Below are positions 1-9,035 of a DNA stretch of 64,000 nucleotides, piece after piece. The stretch comes from Cryobacterium gelidum. Its GTDB lineage: Bacteria > Actinomycetota > Actinomycetes > Actinomycetales > Microbacteriaceae. The stretch covers positions 62,001 through 126,000 of the forward strand of contig NZ_SOHL01000020.1 in assembly GCF_004403985.1 (NCBI RefSeq). Reading direction: 5' to 3'. The first letter of the stretch is position 1; each line of letters opens with the position of its first letter. The notes under the pieces were generated by a model. The model ran no database searches, was not told where the DNA came from, and saw only the letters and a list, made by a program, of their open reading frames with translations. Made by a program: the position numbers and the translations under genes.

Positions 1-1140
1 GAACCCTTTCACATCGACGAGCCCGGCAGCGGCGACGATGACGACCGCGGCGATCGCCGCCGAGGGCAGGAAATCCGTGAGGCCGGGCGCGAATAGCATG
101 AAGGCCAGAACGAGGGCGGCGCCGACGACTCCGGTGAGCTGGGAGCGAGCCCCCGCCTTCTCGGCGACGGGGGTGCGCGAGGACGACGCCGAGACGGGGA
201 ATCCACCAAGCAGTCCGCTCGCGATGTTCGACGCGCCGATCGCCCTCATCTCCTGGCTGCCGTTGACATTCTCTCCGCCGCGGGCAGCAAACGATCGCGA
301 AAGCACGGCGGTGTCGGCGAAGGCGATGAGCGCGATGCCCAGTGCCGGAGCCACCAAGGCCGCCGCATCCGCCCACTGCACACCATTGAGCGCGGGTGCG
401 GGGAGGCCCCGGGGCAACGCACCGACGACGGGCAGGGCATCCCGCAGCCCGAAGACCGCGGTCACCGCCGTCGCGAGTACGACCGCCGCGAGCACGCCCG
501 CCGCGAGCACGCCCGGAATCCGGGTTCTGCGCCACGACAGGACGACAATGACGGCCAGCGAACCGAGGCCGAAAAGCGTCGCGGTCAGGTTGACCTGACC
601 CCCGGCGATTCCGACGAATATCCCGATCGCGTCGCGCAGCGCCGAGTCCGCTGAGATAGAGAAGCCGAAAAGGGTGGGCAACTGCGAAACGATGACCAGC
701 ACGGCGAGAGCGTTGAGGTAGCCAACGCGGATAGGTTTGGAGAGCAGGTCGGTCACGAACCCGAGGCGCAGAATGCCACCAAGCGCGAGAATCACTCCGA
801 CCATGATGGCCAGGAGCCCGGCGAGGCCGACCATGCGTGCATCATCGCCGAGAGCGAGAGGCACGATCGCGGCCGCGATGATCGGCGCCAGTGCCGAATC
901 GGGGCCGAGCACGAGGATGCGCGACGGTCCGAAGACGGCATAGGCGGCCAGGGGAATGATCGTGGCGTACAGGCCCGATGCCGGCGGAAGCCCCGCCACC
1001 TCGGCATAGCCGATGCCGACCGGTATAAGTAGAGCGGTCAGGACGACGCCCGCACGCAGGTCGGGCAGTAGCCAGGCGCGCCGGTAGCCGAGCGCCCTAT
1101 CGATTCCCGGCACCCACCTCCGCAGCCACGCCGCAGCCAT
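1..1140 (-). CDS. SulP family anion transporter, partial (C-terminus outside window)
   Basis: Secondary transporter of the SulP/SLC26 family, which moves sulfate, bicarbonate or other anions across the inner membrane. The reading frame starts at an ATG at 1138-1140 and stays open for 380 residues to base 1, so the gene is cut by the window edge and the C-terminal STAS domain, if present, is not visible. The family N-terminal signature is clear: DLRAGV near residues 27-32 and AGLPPASGLY near 49-58. Hydrophobic helices follow, with a later FPVSASSSRTPV stretch typical of SulP proteins. It diverges from the cox cluster, with about 195 bases between the starts. The actual substrate cannot be read from the sequence. 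Confidence 0.88.
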   Translation of the reverse strand, partial: MAAAWLRRWVPGIDRALGYRRAWLLPDLRAGVVLTALLIPVGIGYAEVAGLPPASGLYATIIPLAAYAVFGPSRILVLGPDSALAPIIAAAIVPLALGDDARMVGLAGLLAIMVGVILALGGILRLGFVTDLLSKPIRVGYLNALAVLVIVSQLPTLFGFSISADSALRDAIGIFVGIAGGQVNLTATLFGLGSLAVIVVLSWRRTRIPGVLAAGVLAAVVLATAVTAVFGLRDALPVVGALPRGLPAPALNGVQWADAAALVAPALGIALIAFADTAVLSRSFAARGGENVNGSQEMRAIGASNIASGLLGGFPVSASSSRTPVAEKAGARSQLTGVVGAALVLAFMLFAPGLTDFLPSAAIAAVVIVAAAGLVDVKGF

Positions 1141-1335
1141 GTCGTTCCTCTCCCGGACCCATCTCGGTGCCTGGCTGGTTCGTGCTCCGCGCGAAATAAA
1201 CAGCGAGGGCGCACGCTCATAAGCTTTCGCTTAGGACGATGTTGACAGCCAACGGAGCGGGGAGCAAGCTGTGGCACGACAGTGTCGCGCAACGATGCGC
1301 GGCGCCGTGGAACCTTCTTTCGTGAGGAGAAGCCC

Positions 1336-2232
1336 GTGCAGATTCCGGCTCCGTTCGATTACGTTCGCGCCAGTTCGGTTGACAATGCCCTCGCCCTGCT
1401 TGATCGCCACGGGGCCGAATCCCGGGTGGTCGCCGGCGGACACAGCCTGCTTCCCATGATGAAGCTGCGCCTCGCCCGCCCGGACTGGCTCATCGATATC
1501 AACGACCTGTACGAGCTGGATTACTTGCTTGTCGATGGCCCCGTGTTACGCATCGGCGCGATGACCCGGCACACGACCCTGCTCGAATCCGACGACGTGC
1601 GGCGTCTGTTCCCCATCATCACCGACGCCGAACACGTCATCGCCGATCCGATCGTGCGCAACCGCGGCACCATCGGCGGCTCCCTCTGCCAGGCCGACCC
1701 GGCCGAAGACCTCTCCACGGTGTGCCACGTTCTTGACGCGGTGGCCGTCGTGCGCGGGCCGGCCGGCGAACGGATGCTGTCGATGGCCGAATTCCACCGC
1801 GGCCCCTACGAGACGGCCGTTGCCCAGAACGAACTGCTCATCGAGGTGCGCGTTCCCATTCGGGCCGGTTCCGGCAGCGCCTACGAGAAGGTGGAACGGC
1901 GCGTCGGAGACTGGGCTGTTGCCGCGGCCGGTGCGAGCGTGACGCTCGCCGCCGACGGCACGATCAGCAAGGCGACCGTCGGCCTCACCGCGGTCGGACT
2001 CGACCGCAACGTGACCGAGGTCGAAGCCGTGCTCGTCGGTCAGGTACCCACTGAACAACTCTTCGCCGAAGCCGGGCAGCTGGCTGCAGATGCCTGCGAT
2101 CCCCTCGCCGATCAGCGCGGACCGATCGACTACAAGCGGCACCTCGCCGACGAGCTGACCCGCCGCGTGCTGCGGGTCGCGTGCAGCCGCGCCGCGGCAT
2201 CCGTTCCAGACGTGACAATCCAGGAAGGCTGA
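1336..2232 (+). CDS. coxM: Carbon monoxide dehydrogenase medium (FAD) subunit CoxM
   Basis: FAD-binding medium subunit of a molybdenum hydroxylase, passing electrons from the 2Fe-2S subunit to FAD. The protein has 298 residues, normal for CoxM. FAD-binding motifs are AGGHS (33-37) and TIGGS (113-117), followed by the conserved ADPAED. I chose the GTG at 1336 because a strong GAGGAG ribosome site lies 6 bases upstream (1324-1329). An in-frame upstream codon at 1282 would add 18 residues unlike the family. It is first in the order M-S-L, the arrangement typical of form I CODH, and is followed after 5 bases by coxS. Confidence 0.93.
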   Translation: MQIPAPFDYVRASSVDNALALLDRHGAESRVVAGGHSLLPMMKLRLARPDWLIDINDLYELDYLLVDGPVLRIGAMTRHTTLLESDDVRRLFPIITDAEHVIADPIVRNRGTIGGSLCQADPAEDLSTVCHVLDAVAVVRGPAGERMLSMAEFHRGPYETAVAQNELLIEVRVPIRAGSGSAYEKVERRVGDWAVAAAGASVTLAADGTISKATVGLTAVGLDRNVTEVEAVLVGQVPTEQLFAEAGQLAADACDPLADQRGPIDYKRHLADELTRRVLRVACSRAAASVPDVTIQEG

Positions 2233-2237
2233 GCCCG

Positions 2238-2753
2238 ATGCAGATCAGCATGACCATAAACGGCACCGACGTCACCCGCGAGATCGAACCGCGCGTGTTG
2301 CTCGTGCACTTCATTCGCGACGACCTGCGTCTCACCGGGACGCACTGGGGCTGCGACACCACCAATTGCGGCACCTGCGTGGTACTGATGGACGGCCAAC
2401 CGGTGAAATCGTGTACCGTGCTCGCCGCCATGGCCGACGGACACACGATCACGACCGTGGAGGGACTCGCCCATGGCGCCACCCTCGACCCGGTGCAGCA
2501 GGGCTTCATGGAGGAGCACGGCCTGCAGTGCGGTTTCTGCACCCCCGGCATGATGCTCACCGCCCGCGCCCTGCTCGACCACAACCCGCACCCGGAACCG
2601 CTGGAGATTCGCGAGGCCATCTCAGGCCAGATCTGCCGCTGCACCGGCTACGCCACCATTGTGCGGTCGATCCAGTGGGCCGCCGAGCATCCCGCCGGTG
2701 CGGCCCCAGAAACGACCACGTCCGAATCAACCGAGCACGAGGTGCACGCATGA
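2238..2753 (+). CDS. coxS: Carbon monoxide dehydrogenase small (2Fe-2S) subunit CoxS
   Basis: Iron-sulfur subunit of the CODH, carrying two 2Fe-2S clusters between the Mo site and FAD. The 171-residue product has the plant-type ferredoxin cysteines C39, C44, C47 and C59 (CDTTNCGTC region) and the second cluster's QCGFCTPG (C98, C101) and CRCTGY (C133, C135). All eight cysteines expected for this family are present. The ATG at 2238 lies 5 bases after coxM, and the stop overlaps the coxL start (ATGA). The C-terminal tail beyond about residue 150 is rich in Thr/Glu and not conserved. Confidence 0.95.
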   Translation: MQISMTINGTDVTREIEPRVLLVHFIRDDLRLTGTHWGCDTTNCGTCVVLMDGQPVKSCTVLAAMADGHTITTVEGLAHGATLDPVQQGFMEEHGLQCGFCTPGMMLTARALLDHNPHPEPLEIREAISGQICRCTGYATIVRSIQWAAEHPAGAAPETTTSESTEHEVHA

Positions 2754-5143
2754 CCATCCTCGAGGACCGCCCGTCAAACCCGGCGGCCGGCGACCACGAT
2801 CGGCCCATCGGCCATGGCCGCATGCAGCGCAAGGAAGACCCGCGTTTCGTGCGCGGTAAGGGCCGCTATGTCGACGACATCGTGCTGCCCGGCATGCTGC
2901 ACGGCGCCATTCTGCGCGCTCCCGTCGCCCACGCCCGGCTGGTCTCGATCGATACGTCTGAGGCGCTCGCGCACCCCAAGGTACTCGCCGTGATCACCGG
3001 CACCGACCTACAGGCCCTCGGCCTCGCCTGGGCTCCGACCCTCTCGATGGACGTGCAGGCCGTGCTGGTCACCGACAAGGTGCGCTTCCAGGGCCAGGAG
3101 GTCGCTTTCGTCGTCGCCGAAGACCGCTACGCCGCCCGAGATGCCCTCGAACTGATCCAGGTCGAGTACGACGTATTACCGCCCGTCGTCGACGCCCGCA
3201 AGGCGATGGACCCGGGCGCTCCCGTCATTCGCGACGACCTTCCGGGCCGCACCGACAACCACATTTTCGACTGGGAAGCCGGCGACAAAGCCGAAACGGA
3301 TGCTGTCTTCGCGAGCGCCGACGTCGTGGTGAAGCAGGAGATCGTCTATCCGCGCGTGCACCCGGCGCCGATGGAAACCTGCGGCGCCGTCGCCGACTTC
3401 GACCCCATCGACGGCCGTCTCACCCTGTACGAGACGACGCAGGCGCCGCACGCCCACCGCACCCTGTTCGCGATGGTCTCCGGCATTCCCGAGCACAAGA
3501 TTCGGGTGGTCTCCCCCGACATCGGCGGCGGGTTCGGTAACAAGGTCGGAATCTACCCGGGCTATATCCTCGCCGTCGTCGGCTCCATCGTTACCGGCAA
3601 ACCGGTGAAATGGGTCGAGGACCGCTCCGAGAACCTCATGTCCACCTCCTTCGCCCGGGACTACATCATGCAGGGCGAGATTGCGGCGACCAAGGACGGC
3701 AAGATCCTGGCCCTGCGCACCAACGTACTCGCCGACCACGGCGCGTTCAATGCCACCGCCCAGCCCACCAAGTATCCGGCCGGGTTCTTCCACATCTTCA
3801 CCGGCAGCTACGACCTCGCGGCAGCGCATTGCACCGTCACCGGCGTGTACACCAACAAGGCCCCGGGCGGGGTGGCCTATGCCTGTTCCTTCCGGGTCAC
3901 CGAGGCGGTCTATCTGGTGGAGCGGATGGTCGACATCCTGGCCCGCAAGCTCGACATGGACCCAGCCGAGTTGCGCCTGAAGAATTTCATCAGGAAGGAA
4001 CAGTTTCCCTACGCCAACAAGACCGGCTGGGAGTACGACTCGGGCGATTACGAACCCACCATGCGGCTGTCGATGAAGATGGCCGGCTACGACGAGCTGC
4101 GCCGCGAACAGAAAGAGAAACGCGAACGTGGTGAGCTCATGGGCATCGGCATCTCGTTCTTCACCGAAACGGTCGGTGCTGGCCCGCGCAAAGACATGGA
4201 CATTCTCGGCCTCGGAATGGCGGACGGCGCCGAACTGCGCATCCACCCCACCGGCAAGGCCGTCGTGCGCATCTCGGTGCAAAGCCAGGGTCAGGGCCAC
4301 GAAACGACGTTCGCGCAGATCGTGGCGGAGGAGATCGGCATCCCGCCGGAAGACATCGATGTGGTGCACGGAGACACCGACCAGACGCCGTTCGGCCTCG
4401 GCACCTATGGCAGCCGGTCCACTCCGGTCAGCGGCGCCGCCGTGGCGCTCGTCGCCCGCAAGGTGCGGGAGAAGGCCCGGTTCATCGCCGCGGCCATGCT
4501 CGAGACCCGACCGGAAGACCTCGAGTGGGAGAAGGGCCGCTGGTTCGTCAAGGGCGATCCGAGCGTGGGCAAGACCATGGCCGAGATCGCGATGGGCGCC
4601 CACGGCACGGTCGCGCTACCCGAGGGTATCGACGGCAATCTCGACGCCGAGGTCACCTACGATCCGCCCAACCTCACTTTTCCGTTCGGCGCCTATATCT
4701 GCGTCGTCGACGTCGACCCGGGTACAGGCCATGTCAAGGTGCGCCGCTTCATCGCCGTCGACGACTGCGGCACCCGCATCAACCCGATGATCATCGAGGG
4801 CCAGATTCATGGTGGCCTCACCGACGGTGTCGGCATGGCACTCATGGAGATCATCGAGTTCGACGACGAGGGCAACTGCCTCGGCGGCTCGTTCATGGAC
4901 TACCTCATCCCCACCGCCATGGAGGTGCCCGACTGGGAGACCGGCTTCACCGTGACCCCGTCGCCGCACCACCCGATCGGAGCAAAGGGCGTTGGTGAGT
5001 CTGCCACGGTCGGGTCACCGCCGGCCGTCGTCAACGCCGTCGTCGATGCCCTCACCCCGTTCGGGGTTGTGCACATGGATATGCCCTGCACCCCCGCCCG
5101 GGTGTGGGAGGCCATGCAGGGCGGCACGAGACCGCCGGTGTAG
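2750..5143 (+). CDS. coxL: Carbon monoxide dehydrogenase large (Mo-Cu) subunit CoxL, form I
   Basis: Catalytic subunit that oxidises CO with water to CO2 at a Mo-Cu site bound to molybdopterin cytosine dinucleotide. The protein has 797 residues, normal for CoxL. The active-site loop reads VAYACSFR, with the copper-ligating cysteine at residue 379 (Cys388 in the Oligotropha enzyme). This fits the form I signature AYxCSFR; form II enzymes have AYRGAGR. GVGES near the C-terminus supplies the catalytic glutamate. Alanine replaces the arginine often found before the cysteine. The ATG overlaps the coxS stop, so the two are probably translationally coupled. Form I status is known to mark true CO oxidisers; activity here is inferred. 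Confidence 0.95.
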   Translation: MTILEDRPSNPAAGDHDRPIGHGRMQRKEDPRFVRGKGRYVDDIVLPGMLHGAILRAPVAHARLVSIDTSEALAHPKVLAVITGTDLQALGLAWAPTLSMDVQAVLVTDKVRFQGQEVAFVVAEDRYAARDALELIQVEYDVLPPVVDARKAMDPGAPVIRDDLPGRTDNHIFDWEAGDKAETDAVFASADVVVKQEIVYPRVHPAPMETCGAVADFDPIDGRLTLYETTQAPHAHRTLFAMVSGIPEHKIRVVSPDIGGGFGNKVGIYPGYILAVVGSIVTGKPVKWVEDRSENLMSTSFARDYIMQGEIAATKDGKILALRTNVLADHGAFNATAQPTKYPAGFFHIFTGSYDLAAAHCTVTGVYTNKAPGGVAYACSFRVTEAVYLVERMVDILARKLDMDPAELRLKNFIRKEQFPYANKTGWEYDSGDYEPTMRLSMKMAGYDELRREQKEKRERGELMGIGISFFTETVGAGPRKDMDILGLGMADGAELRIHPTGKAVVRISVQSQGQGHETTFAQIVAEEIGIPPEDIDVVHGDTDQTPFGLGTYGSRSTPVSGAAVALVARKVREKARFIAAAMLETRPEDLEWEKGRWFVKGDPSVGKTMAEIAMGAHGTVALPEGIDGNLDAEVTYDPPNLTFPFGAYICVVDVDPGTGHVKVRRFIAVDDCGTRINPMIIEGQIHGGLTDGVGMALMEIIEFDDEGNCLGGSFMDYLIPTAMEVPDWETGFTVTPSPHHPIGAKGVGESATVGSPPAVVNAVVDALTPFGVVHMDMPCTPARVWEAMQGGTRPPV

Positions 5144-5144
5144 C

Positions 5145-6059
5145 ATGCCCGTTGCCCACCCGACCCGCGCACAAGAGCTCATCGATCGCCGCGAAGCGTT
5201 CGTGCACGCGACCGTCGTGCGCGCCCAGCGCCCGACGAGCGCGCACGCCGGAGACACGGCGCTCGTTCGCGCGACCGGCGAGATCGAGGGCTTCGTCGGA
5301 GGAACGTGCGTGGAGGCATCCGTTCGCCTGTACAGCCTGCAGGTACTCGCGAGCCGGCAGCCGCTGCTGCTCAAGGTCGTCGCCGGCGTGCCGTCGAGCA
5401 CCGTGCGAGACGGCGCGGTCGAGGTCTCCAACCCCTGTGTGAGCGGCGGGGCGATCGAGATTTTTCTTGAGCCGCGCCTTCCGCTGCCCCGAATGATCAT
5501 CGTCGGCTCGACGCCCGATGCCGAGGCGCTTGCTGCCCTGGCACCGCTCGTCGGCTTCGACCTCATCCAAACGGATGGCGCCTCCGCCGCCCCGCAGGTC
5601 GGCGACGCCGCCCTGATCGTTGCCTCGCACGGCCGGGATGAGGAGCCAGCCCTGCTCGCCGCCCTCGCCGCCGGGGTGCCCTATGTGGCGCTCGTGGCGA
5701 GCCCGAGGCGCGGCGCTGCCGTGCTCGCCTCGCTCGACGTGTCGCCCGAGCAGCGCGCGCGTGTGTTCAGCCCGGCGGGCCTCGACCTCGGGGCGCGCAC
5801 CCCCGGAGAGATCGCGGTGTCGATTTTCGCGCAGCTGGTGCAGGACCGGGCCGGGCACGGGCAACCGCAAGCCGCGGAGGTGGTTGAGACGGCGACGGCA
5901 GTGGAAGCGATCGCGATCGACCCTGTCTGCGGCATGACGGTGGCCGCGCTGCCCACGTCGCTGCAGGTGCAGCACGACGGCACGACCGTGTACTTCTGCG
6001 CGGCGGGCTGCCGCACGGTGTTTCTCGGACATCCGGAGCAGTATGCGACCGCGCGCTAG
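5145..6059 (+). CDS. XdhC/CoxI-type maturation factor fused to a C-terminal YHS domain
   Basis: Probable maturation factor for the CODH Mo centre; XdhC-family proteins hold molybdenum cofactor and help sulfurate and insert it. The 304-residue protein starts at an ATG one base after the coxL stop. The N-terminal XdhC_CoxI domain has GGTCVE near residues 47-52, and a Rossmann-like XdhC C-terminal domain follows, with SPAGLDLGARTPGEIA at about 210-225. The last 45 residues form a YHS domain: IDPVCGMTV, then YFCAAGC and a final HPEQY. YHS domains are often metal-linked and appear in copper-handling proteins. A role in supplying Cu to the Mo-Cu site is attractive but is only inference. Confidence 0.85.
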   Translation: MPVAHPTRAQELIDRREAFVHATVVRAQRPTSAHAGDTALVRATGEIEGFVGGTCVEASVRLYSLQVLASRQPLLLKVVAGVPSSTVRDGAVEVSNPCVSGGAIEIFLEPRLPLPRMIIVGSTPDAEALAALAPLVGFDLIQTDGASAAPQVGDAALIVASHGRDEEPALLAALAAGVPYVALVASPRRGAAVLASLDVSPEQRARVFSPAGLDLGARTPGEIAVSIFAQLVQDRAGHGQPQAAEVVETATAVEAIAIDPVCGMTVAALPTSLQVQHDGTTVYFCAAGCRTVFLGHPEQYATAR

Positions 6060-6083
6060 GGGCCCGGTTGACCGGTGCCGGCG

Positions 6084-6980
6084 ATGGTGACCGTGCCCGA
6101 GTTGGTGCCGTCCGTCGGCGCGCTGCAGCGTGCCCTCGATGCCGAGGACTACCTCGCCGATGAGGGCCTCGCGACCGCCGTATTCCTGGCCGTGCGCATG
6201 CGGCAGCCGCTCCTGCTCGAGGGCGAACCCGGGGTGGGCAAGACCGAGATCGCCAAGGCGCTCGCTCGGCTGCTCGATACCGAACTGTTTCGATTGCAGT
6301 GCTACGAGGGAATCAGCGCTGGCGAGGCACTCTACGAGTGGAACTACCCCCGGCAGCTGCTCGGCATTCGCCTGGCCGAAGCGCGCGGGGTGGAACTGGC
6401 CGAAACGGAGCTGTTCGGACGCGACTATCTGCTGCGTCGCCCGCTGCTGCGGGCGATCGAACACGCCGGCCCGCGTCCGGCCGTGCTGCTGCTCGACGAG
6501 ATCGACCGGGCCGACGCCGAATTCGAAGCCTTCACCTTTGAGCTGCTGGCCGAGGCGGCCGTCACCATTCCCGAGCTCGGAACCGTCACGGCGGAGCATC
6601 CGCCGATCGTGATACTGACGAGCAATCGCACCCGCGACCTGCACGACGCCCTCACCCGGCGCTGCCTGTATCACTGGATCGACTACCCGGGGCCGGAGCG
6701 GATCGCGCAGATTGTGCGCCGCCGGGTGCCGAGCAGCTCGCAGGCACTCGCGACCGAGGCCGCGGCGGCGATCACCCGGTTGCGATCGCTCGACCTCGTG
6801 AAGCCGCCGGGTATCGCCGAGGCCATCGACTGGGTCAGCGCCCTCGGAGTGCTCGGCATCGAGCAGATCAGCGGCCGCGCGGTCGAGCAGACCTGGGGCT
6901 CCGTGCTCAAGAACCGGGACGACCTGGATCTCGCTGCAGCCCGCGGCGGCGCCTGGGTGGCGGAGGCTGCGCATGGATGA
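6084..6980 (+). CDS. coxD: MoxR-type AAA+ ATPase CoxD
   Basis: MoxR-family AAA+ ATPase that, in Oligotropha, helps build the sulfur and copper part of the CODH active site. Walker A is GEPGVGKT (residues 47-54) and Walker B is LLLLDEID (about 134-141), with sensor residues in the LTSNRTRDL segment. The product has 298 residues from the ATG at 6084. An in-frame GTG at 6075 would add three residues, and neither start has a clear ribosome site. Its stop overlaps the start of the VWA partner by 8 bases, the usual MoxR-VWA pairing. Confidence 0.9.
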   Translation: MVTVPELVPSVGALQRALDAEDYLADEGLATAVFLAVRMRQPLLLEGEPGVGKTEIAKALARLLDTELFRLQCYEGISAGEALYEWNYPRQLLGIRLAEARGVELAETELFGRDYLLRRPLLRAIEHAGPRPAVLLLDEIDRADAEFEAFTFELLAEAAVTIPELGTVTAEHPPIVILTSNRTRDLHDALTRRCLYHWIDYPGPERIAQIVRRRVPSSSQALATEAAAAITRLRSLDLVKPPGIAEAIDWVSALGVLGIEQISGRAVEQTWGSVLKNRDDLDLAAARGGAWVAEAAHG

Positions 6981-8229
6981 CCGCGGCCCTTATCGACCGA
7001 TCGAAGCGGCCGCCCTTGCCGCCGGCTTCAGCACGGCCCTGCACCGGGCCGGCCTGCCGGTATCGCCGGACCGCGCGGCCCGACTGGCCGAGGCGCTGCG
7101 GCTGGTCCCGCCGACGGACCGGGCCGCCCTGTACTGGGCGTGCCGGATCGTGTTCGTCTCCCGGCAACAGCACCTTGCCCGCTTCGACGCGGTGTTCAGC
7201 GCCGTGTTCGGCGGCCGGCTCGACCCGGCCGAAGGACGCGGTGACCCGAACGCTCCCCCGGCGATCGGCTCCGAGATGCGCACGAAAGCTGCCCCGCCAA
7301 CCAACCGCCCGGTCTCTGCCCCCCAATTGCAGCCAGAAGCTCGCCCGCCGGCTCCGTTGCCCGGTTTCGACGACTCGGGCGACGGCGACGGTCCCGAGCG
7401 CGACGCGATCCTTGCCATGGCCTCGCGCGACGAGCACTTGCACGAGATCGCGTTCGCCGACCTCGACCCCGAGGAACTGGCCCGCCTGCGCCGGCTCGTC
7501 GCCAACATCGTCCTGTCGACGCCGACACGGCTGAGCCGCCGGACCTATCCGTCGCCGCACAGCCGCGACCGGCTCGATGTGGCCCGCACCGTGCGGGCCG
7601 CGCAGGGCACCGGCGGCGACCCGATCACCCTGCACTACGCCCGCCGCCGCCCGAAGCCGCGCCGACTGGTGCTGCTCTGCGACGTGTCGGGTTCGATGGA
7701 ACCGTACACGAGGGTCTTCCTGTCGCTGTTGCAGGGTGCGGCGTCCGGCGCCCGGGCCGAAGCGTTCGTGTTCTCGACGCGCCTCACCCGGCTGACCCGC
7801 CAGCTGGCTATACGCGACCCGGACCAGGCGCTCGCGCAGGCATCCGCCACCGTGACCGACTGGGCCGGCGGCACCCGGCTGGCGGCCAGCATCCGCCTGT
7901 TCATCGACGACTTCGGGCGGCGCGGCCTGGCTCGCGGCGCGGTGATCGTGCTGTTCTCCGACGGATGGGCACAGGACGACCCGGCCGACGTCGACGCCCA
8001 GATGGCACGACTGCGCCGGCTCGCGCATCGCATTGTCTGGGTGAATCCGCGCAAAGCCGCCGCCAGCTACCGGCCGCTCGTCGGCGGCATGGCCGCCGCC
8101 CTGCCCTACTGCGACGCGTTTGTCAGCGGGCACAGCTACACGGCCCTCCTCGAGGTGGCGGCCGCCATTCGCGGCGACCCGTCGGCATCCGCTCGACCAT
8201 CCGTAACCATCCAGCAGAGGACACCCTGA
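6973..8229 (+). CDS. coxE: VWA-domain protein CoxE
   Basis: Von Willebrand factor A-type partner of the MoxR ATPase, needed in known systems for maturing the Mo-Cu centre. The protein has 418 residues. The metal-ion-dependent adhesion motif DVSGSM begins at residue 237 and further MIDAS-type segments follow (DWAGGTR, FSDGW). The N-terminal half is a helical region with a Pro-rich linker around residues 95-130. The gene overlaps coxD by 8 bases and its TGA shares a base with the coxG ATG, so coxD-coxE-coxG are tightly coupled. The CoxE assignment rests on domain type plus position. Confidence 0.9.
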   Translation: MDDRGPYRPIEAAALAAGFSTALHRAGLPVSPDRAARLAEALRLVPPTDRAALYWACRIVFVSRQQHLARFDAVFSAVFGGRLDPAEGRGDPNAPPAIGSEMRTKAAPPTNRPVSAPQLQPEARPPAPLPGFDDSGDGDGPERDAILAMASRDEHLHEIAFADLDPEELARLRRLVANIVLSTPTRLSRRTYPSPHSRDRLDVARTVRAAQGTGGDPITLHYARRRPKPRRLVLLCDVSGSMEPYTRVFLSLLQGAASGARAEAFVFSTRLTRLTRQLAIRDPDQALAQASATVTDWAGGTRLAASIRLFIDDFGRRGLARGAVIVLFSDGWAQDDPADVDAQMARLRRLAHRIVWVNPRKAAASYRPLVGGMAAALPYCDAFVSGHSYTALLEVAAAIRGDPSASARPSVTIQQRTP

Positions 8230-9011
8230 TGCAACTCGACAGTACCTTCACCGTCATCGCCCCCGTCGACACGGTGTGGAACACCCTGATGGACTTCGAA
8301 CGCGTCGCCGGCTGTGTGCCGGGCGCGCAGATTCTGAACAAGCTTTCCGACGACAACTACCAGGTCGGCATGAAGGTCAAGCTCGGCCCGGTGACCATGC
8401 AGTACCGCGGCCAGATGAACGTCGACGAACGCGACGTCGAGGGCCTCCGCGCTGTCTTCTCCGGCAAGGCGCAGGAGACCCGCGGGCAGGGCACCGCCCA
8501 GGCCACGGTCACGCTCGTACTGGTCGAAACCGACGGTGTCACCCGGGGCACGGTCAGCGCCGACCTGTCGCTGTCGGGTAAGGCGGCTGCCATGGGCAAG
8601 GGCGTCATCAGCAGCGTCACCGAACAGATGATGACCCTGTTCGCCGGCAACCTGCAAGGTTTGATCACAGGCGATGACGGCTCTGGTGCGGTGCCCGGCG
8701 TCGGCGAGCACGTCGACGACCCGGCTGCCATCGCCCAGGCCTCCCCGCGGGCGGTCGCCGACCTGACCGACGTTCCGCCCGGGGACGCCCCGGCCGCCGA
8801 CAGGCTCCCCCACGTTACGGCGGATGCCCCGGCGCGGGCGACCCTGCCGCCGCACCGGTCTGTACCTAGCGCCGCGCCGAGCCTCGATGCGATGACCCTG
8901 GTCAAAGGCGTCATCACCGACCAGCTCAGTGACCCGGTGAAACTCCTGGGTCTGCTGGCCACGGTAGCGTTTATCGCATACCGAATTGGTCGGCGCGCGT
9001 CCGGCCGCTGA
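8229..9011 (+). CDS. coxG: CoxG, SRPBCC-domain membrane anchor of CO dehydrogenase
   Basis: CoxG-family protein of 260 residues. The N-terminal 145 residues form the SRPBCC (polyketide cyclase/CoxG) fold, with the family-typical opening FTVIAPVDTVW and GCVPGA. A low-complexity Pro/Ala-rich linker of about 80 residues follows. The C-terminus ends in a single hydrophobic segment (LLGLLATVAFIAYRIG) and a basic tail, fitting a membrane anchor. Recent work on actinobacterial CODH describes CoxG as recruiting the enzyme to the membrane and handing it menaquinone. The linker plus anchor seen here suits that model. The start ATG overlaps the coxE stop by one base. Confidence 0.92.
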   Translation: MQLDSTFTVIAPVDTVWNTLMDFERVAGCVPGAQILNKLSDDNYQVGMKVKLGPVTMQYRGQMNVDERDVEGLRAVFSGKAQETRGQGTAQATVTLVLVETDGVTRGTVSADLSLSGKAAAMGKGVISSVTEQMMTLFAGNLQGLITGDDGSGAVPGVGEHVDDPAAIAQASPRAVADLTDVPPGDAPAADRLPHVTADAPARATLPPHRSVPSAAPSLDAMTLVKGVITDQLSDPVKLLGLLATVAFIAYRIGRRASGR

Positions 9012-9035
9012 CCCACCGACCGAAGGGATACCGAC

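Noticed and set aside
3176-4603. Minus-strand open frame of 475 codons inside coxL
   Set aside because: Antisense shadow of a well-conserved gene with low-complexity His/Gly/Asp-rich product.
5052-6974. Minus-strand open frame of 640 codons across the cox cluster
   Set aside because: It lies antisense to the XdhC-YHS and coxD genes, whose domains are clear; high-GC DNA often leaves such shadow frames open, and its product is His/Arg-rich without domains.
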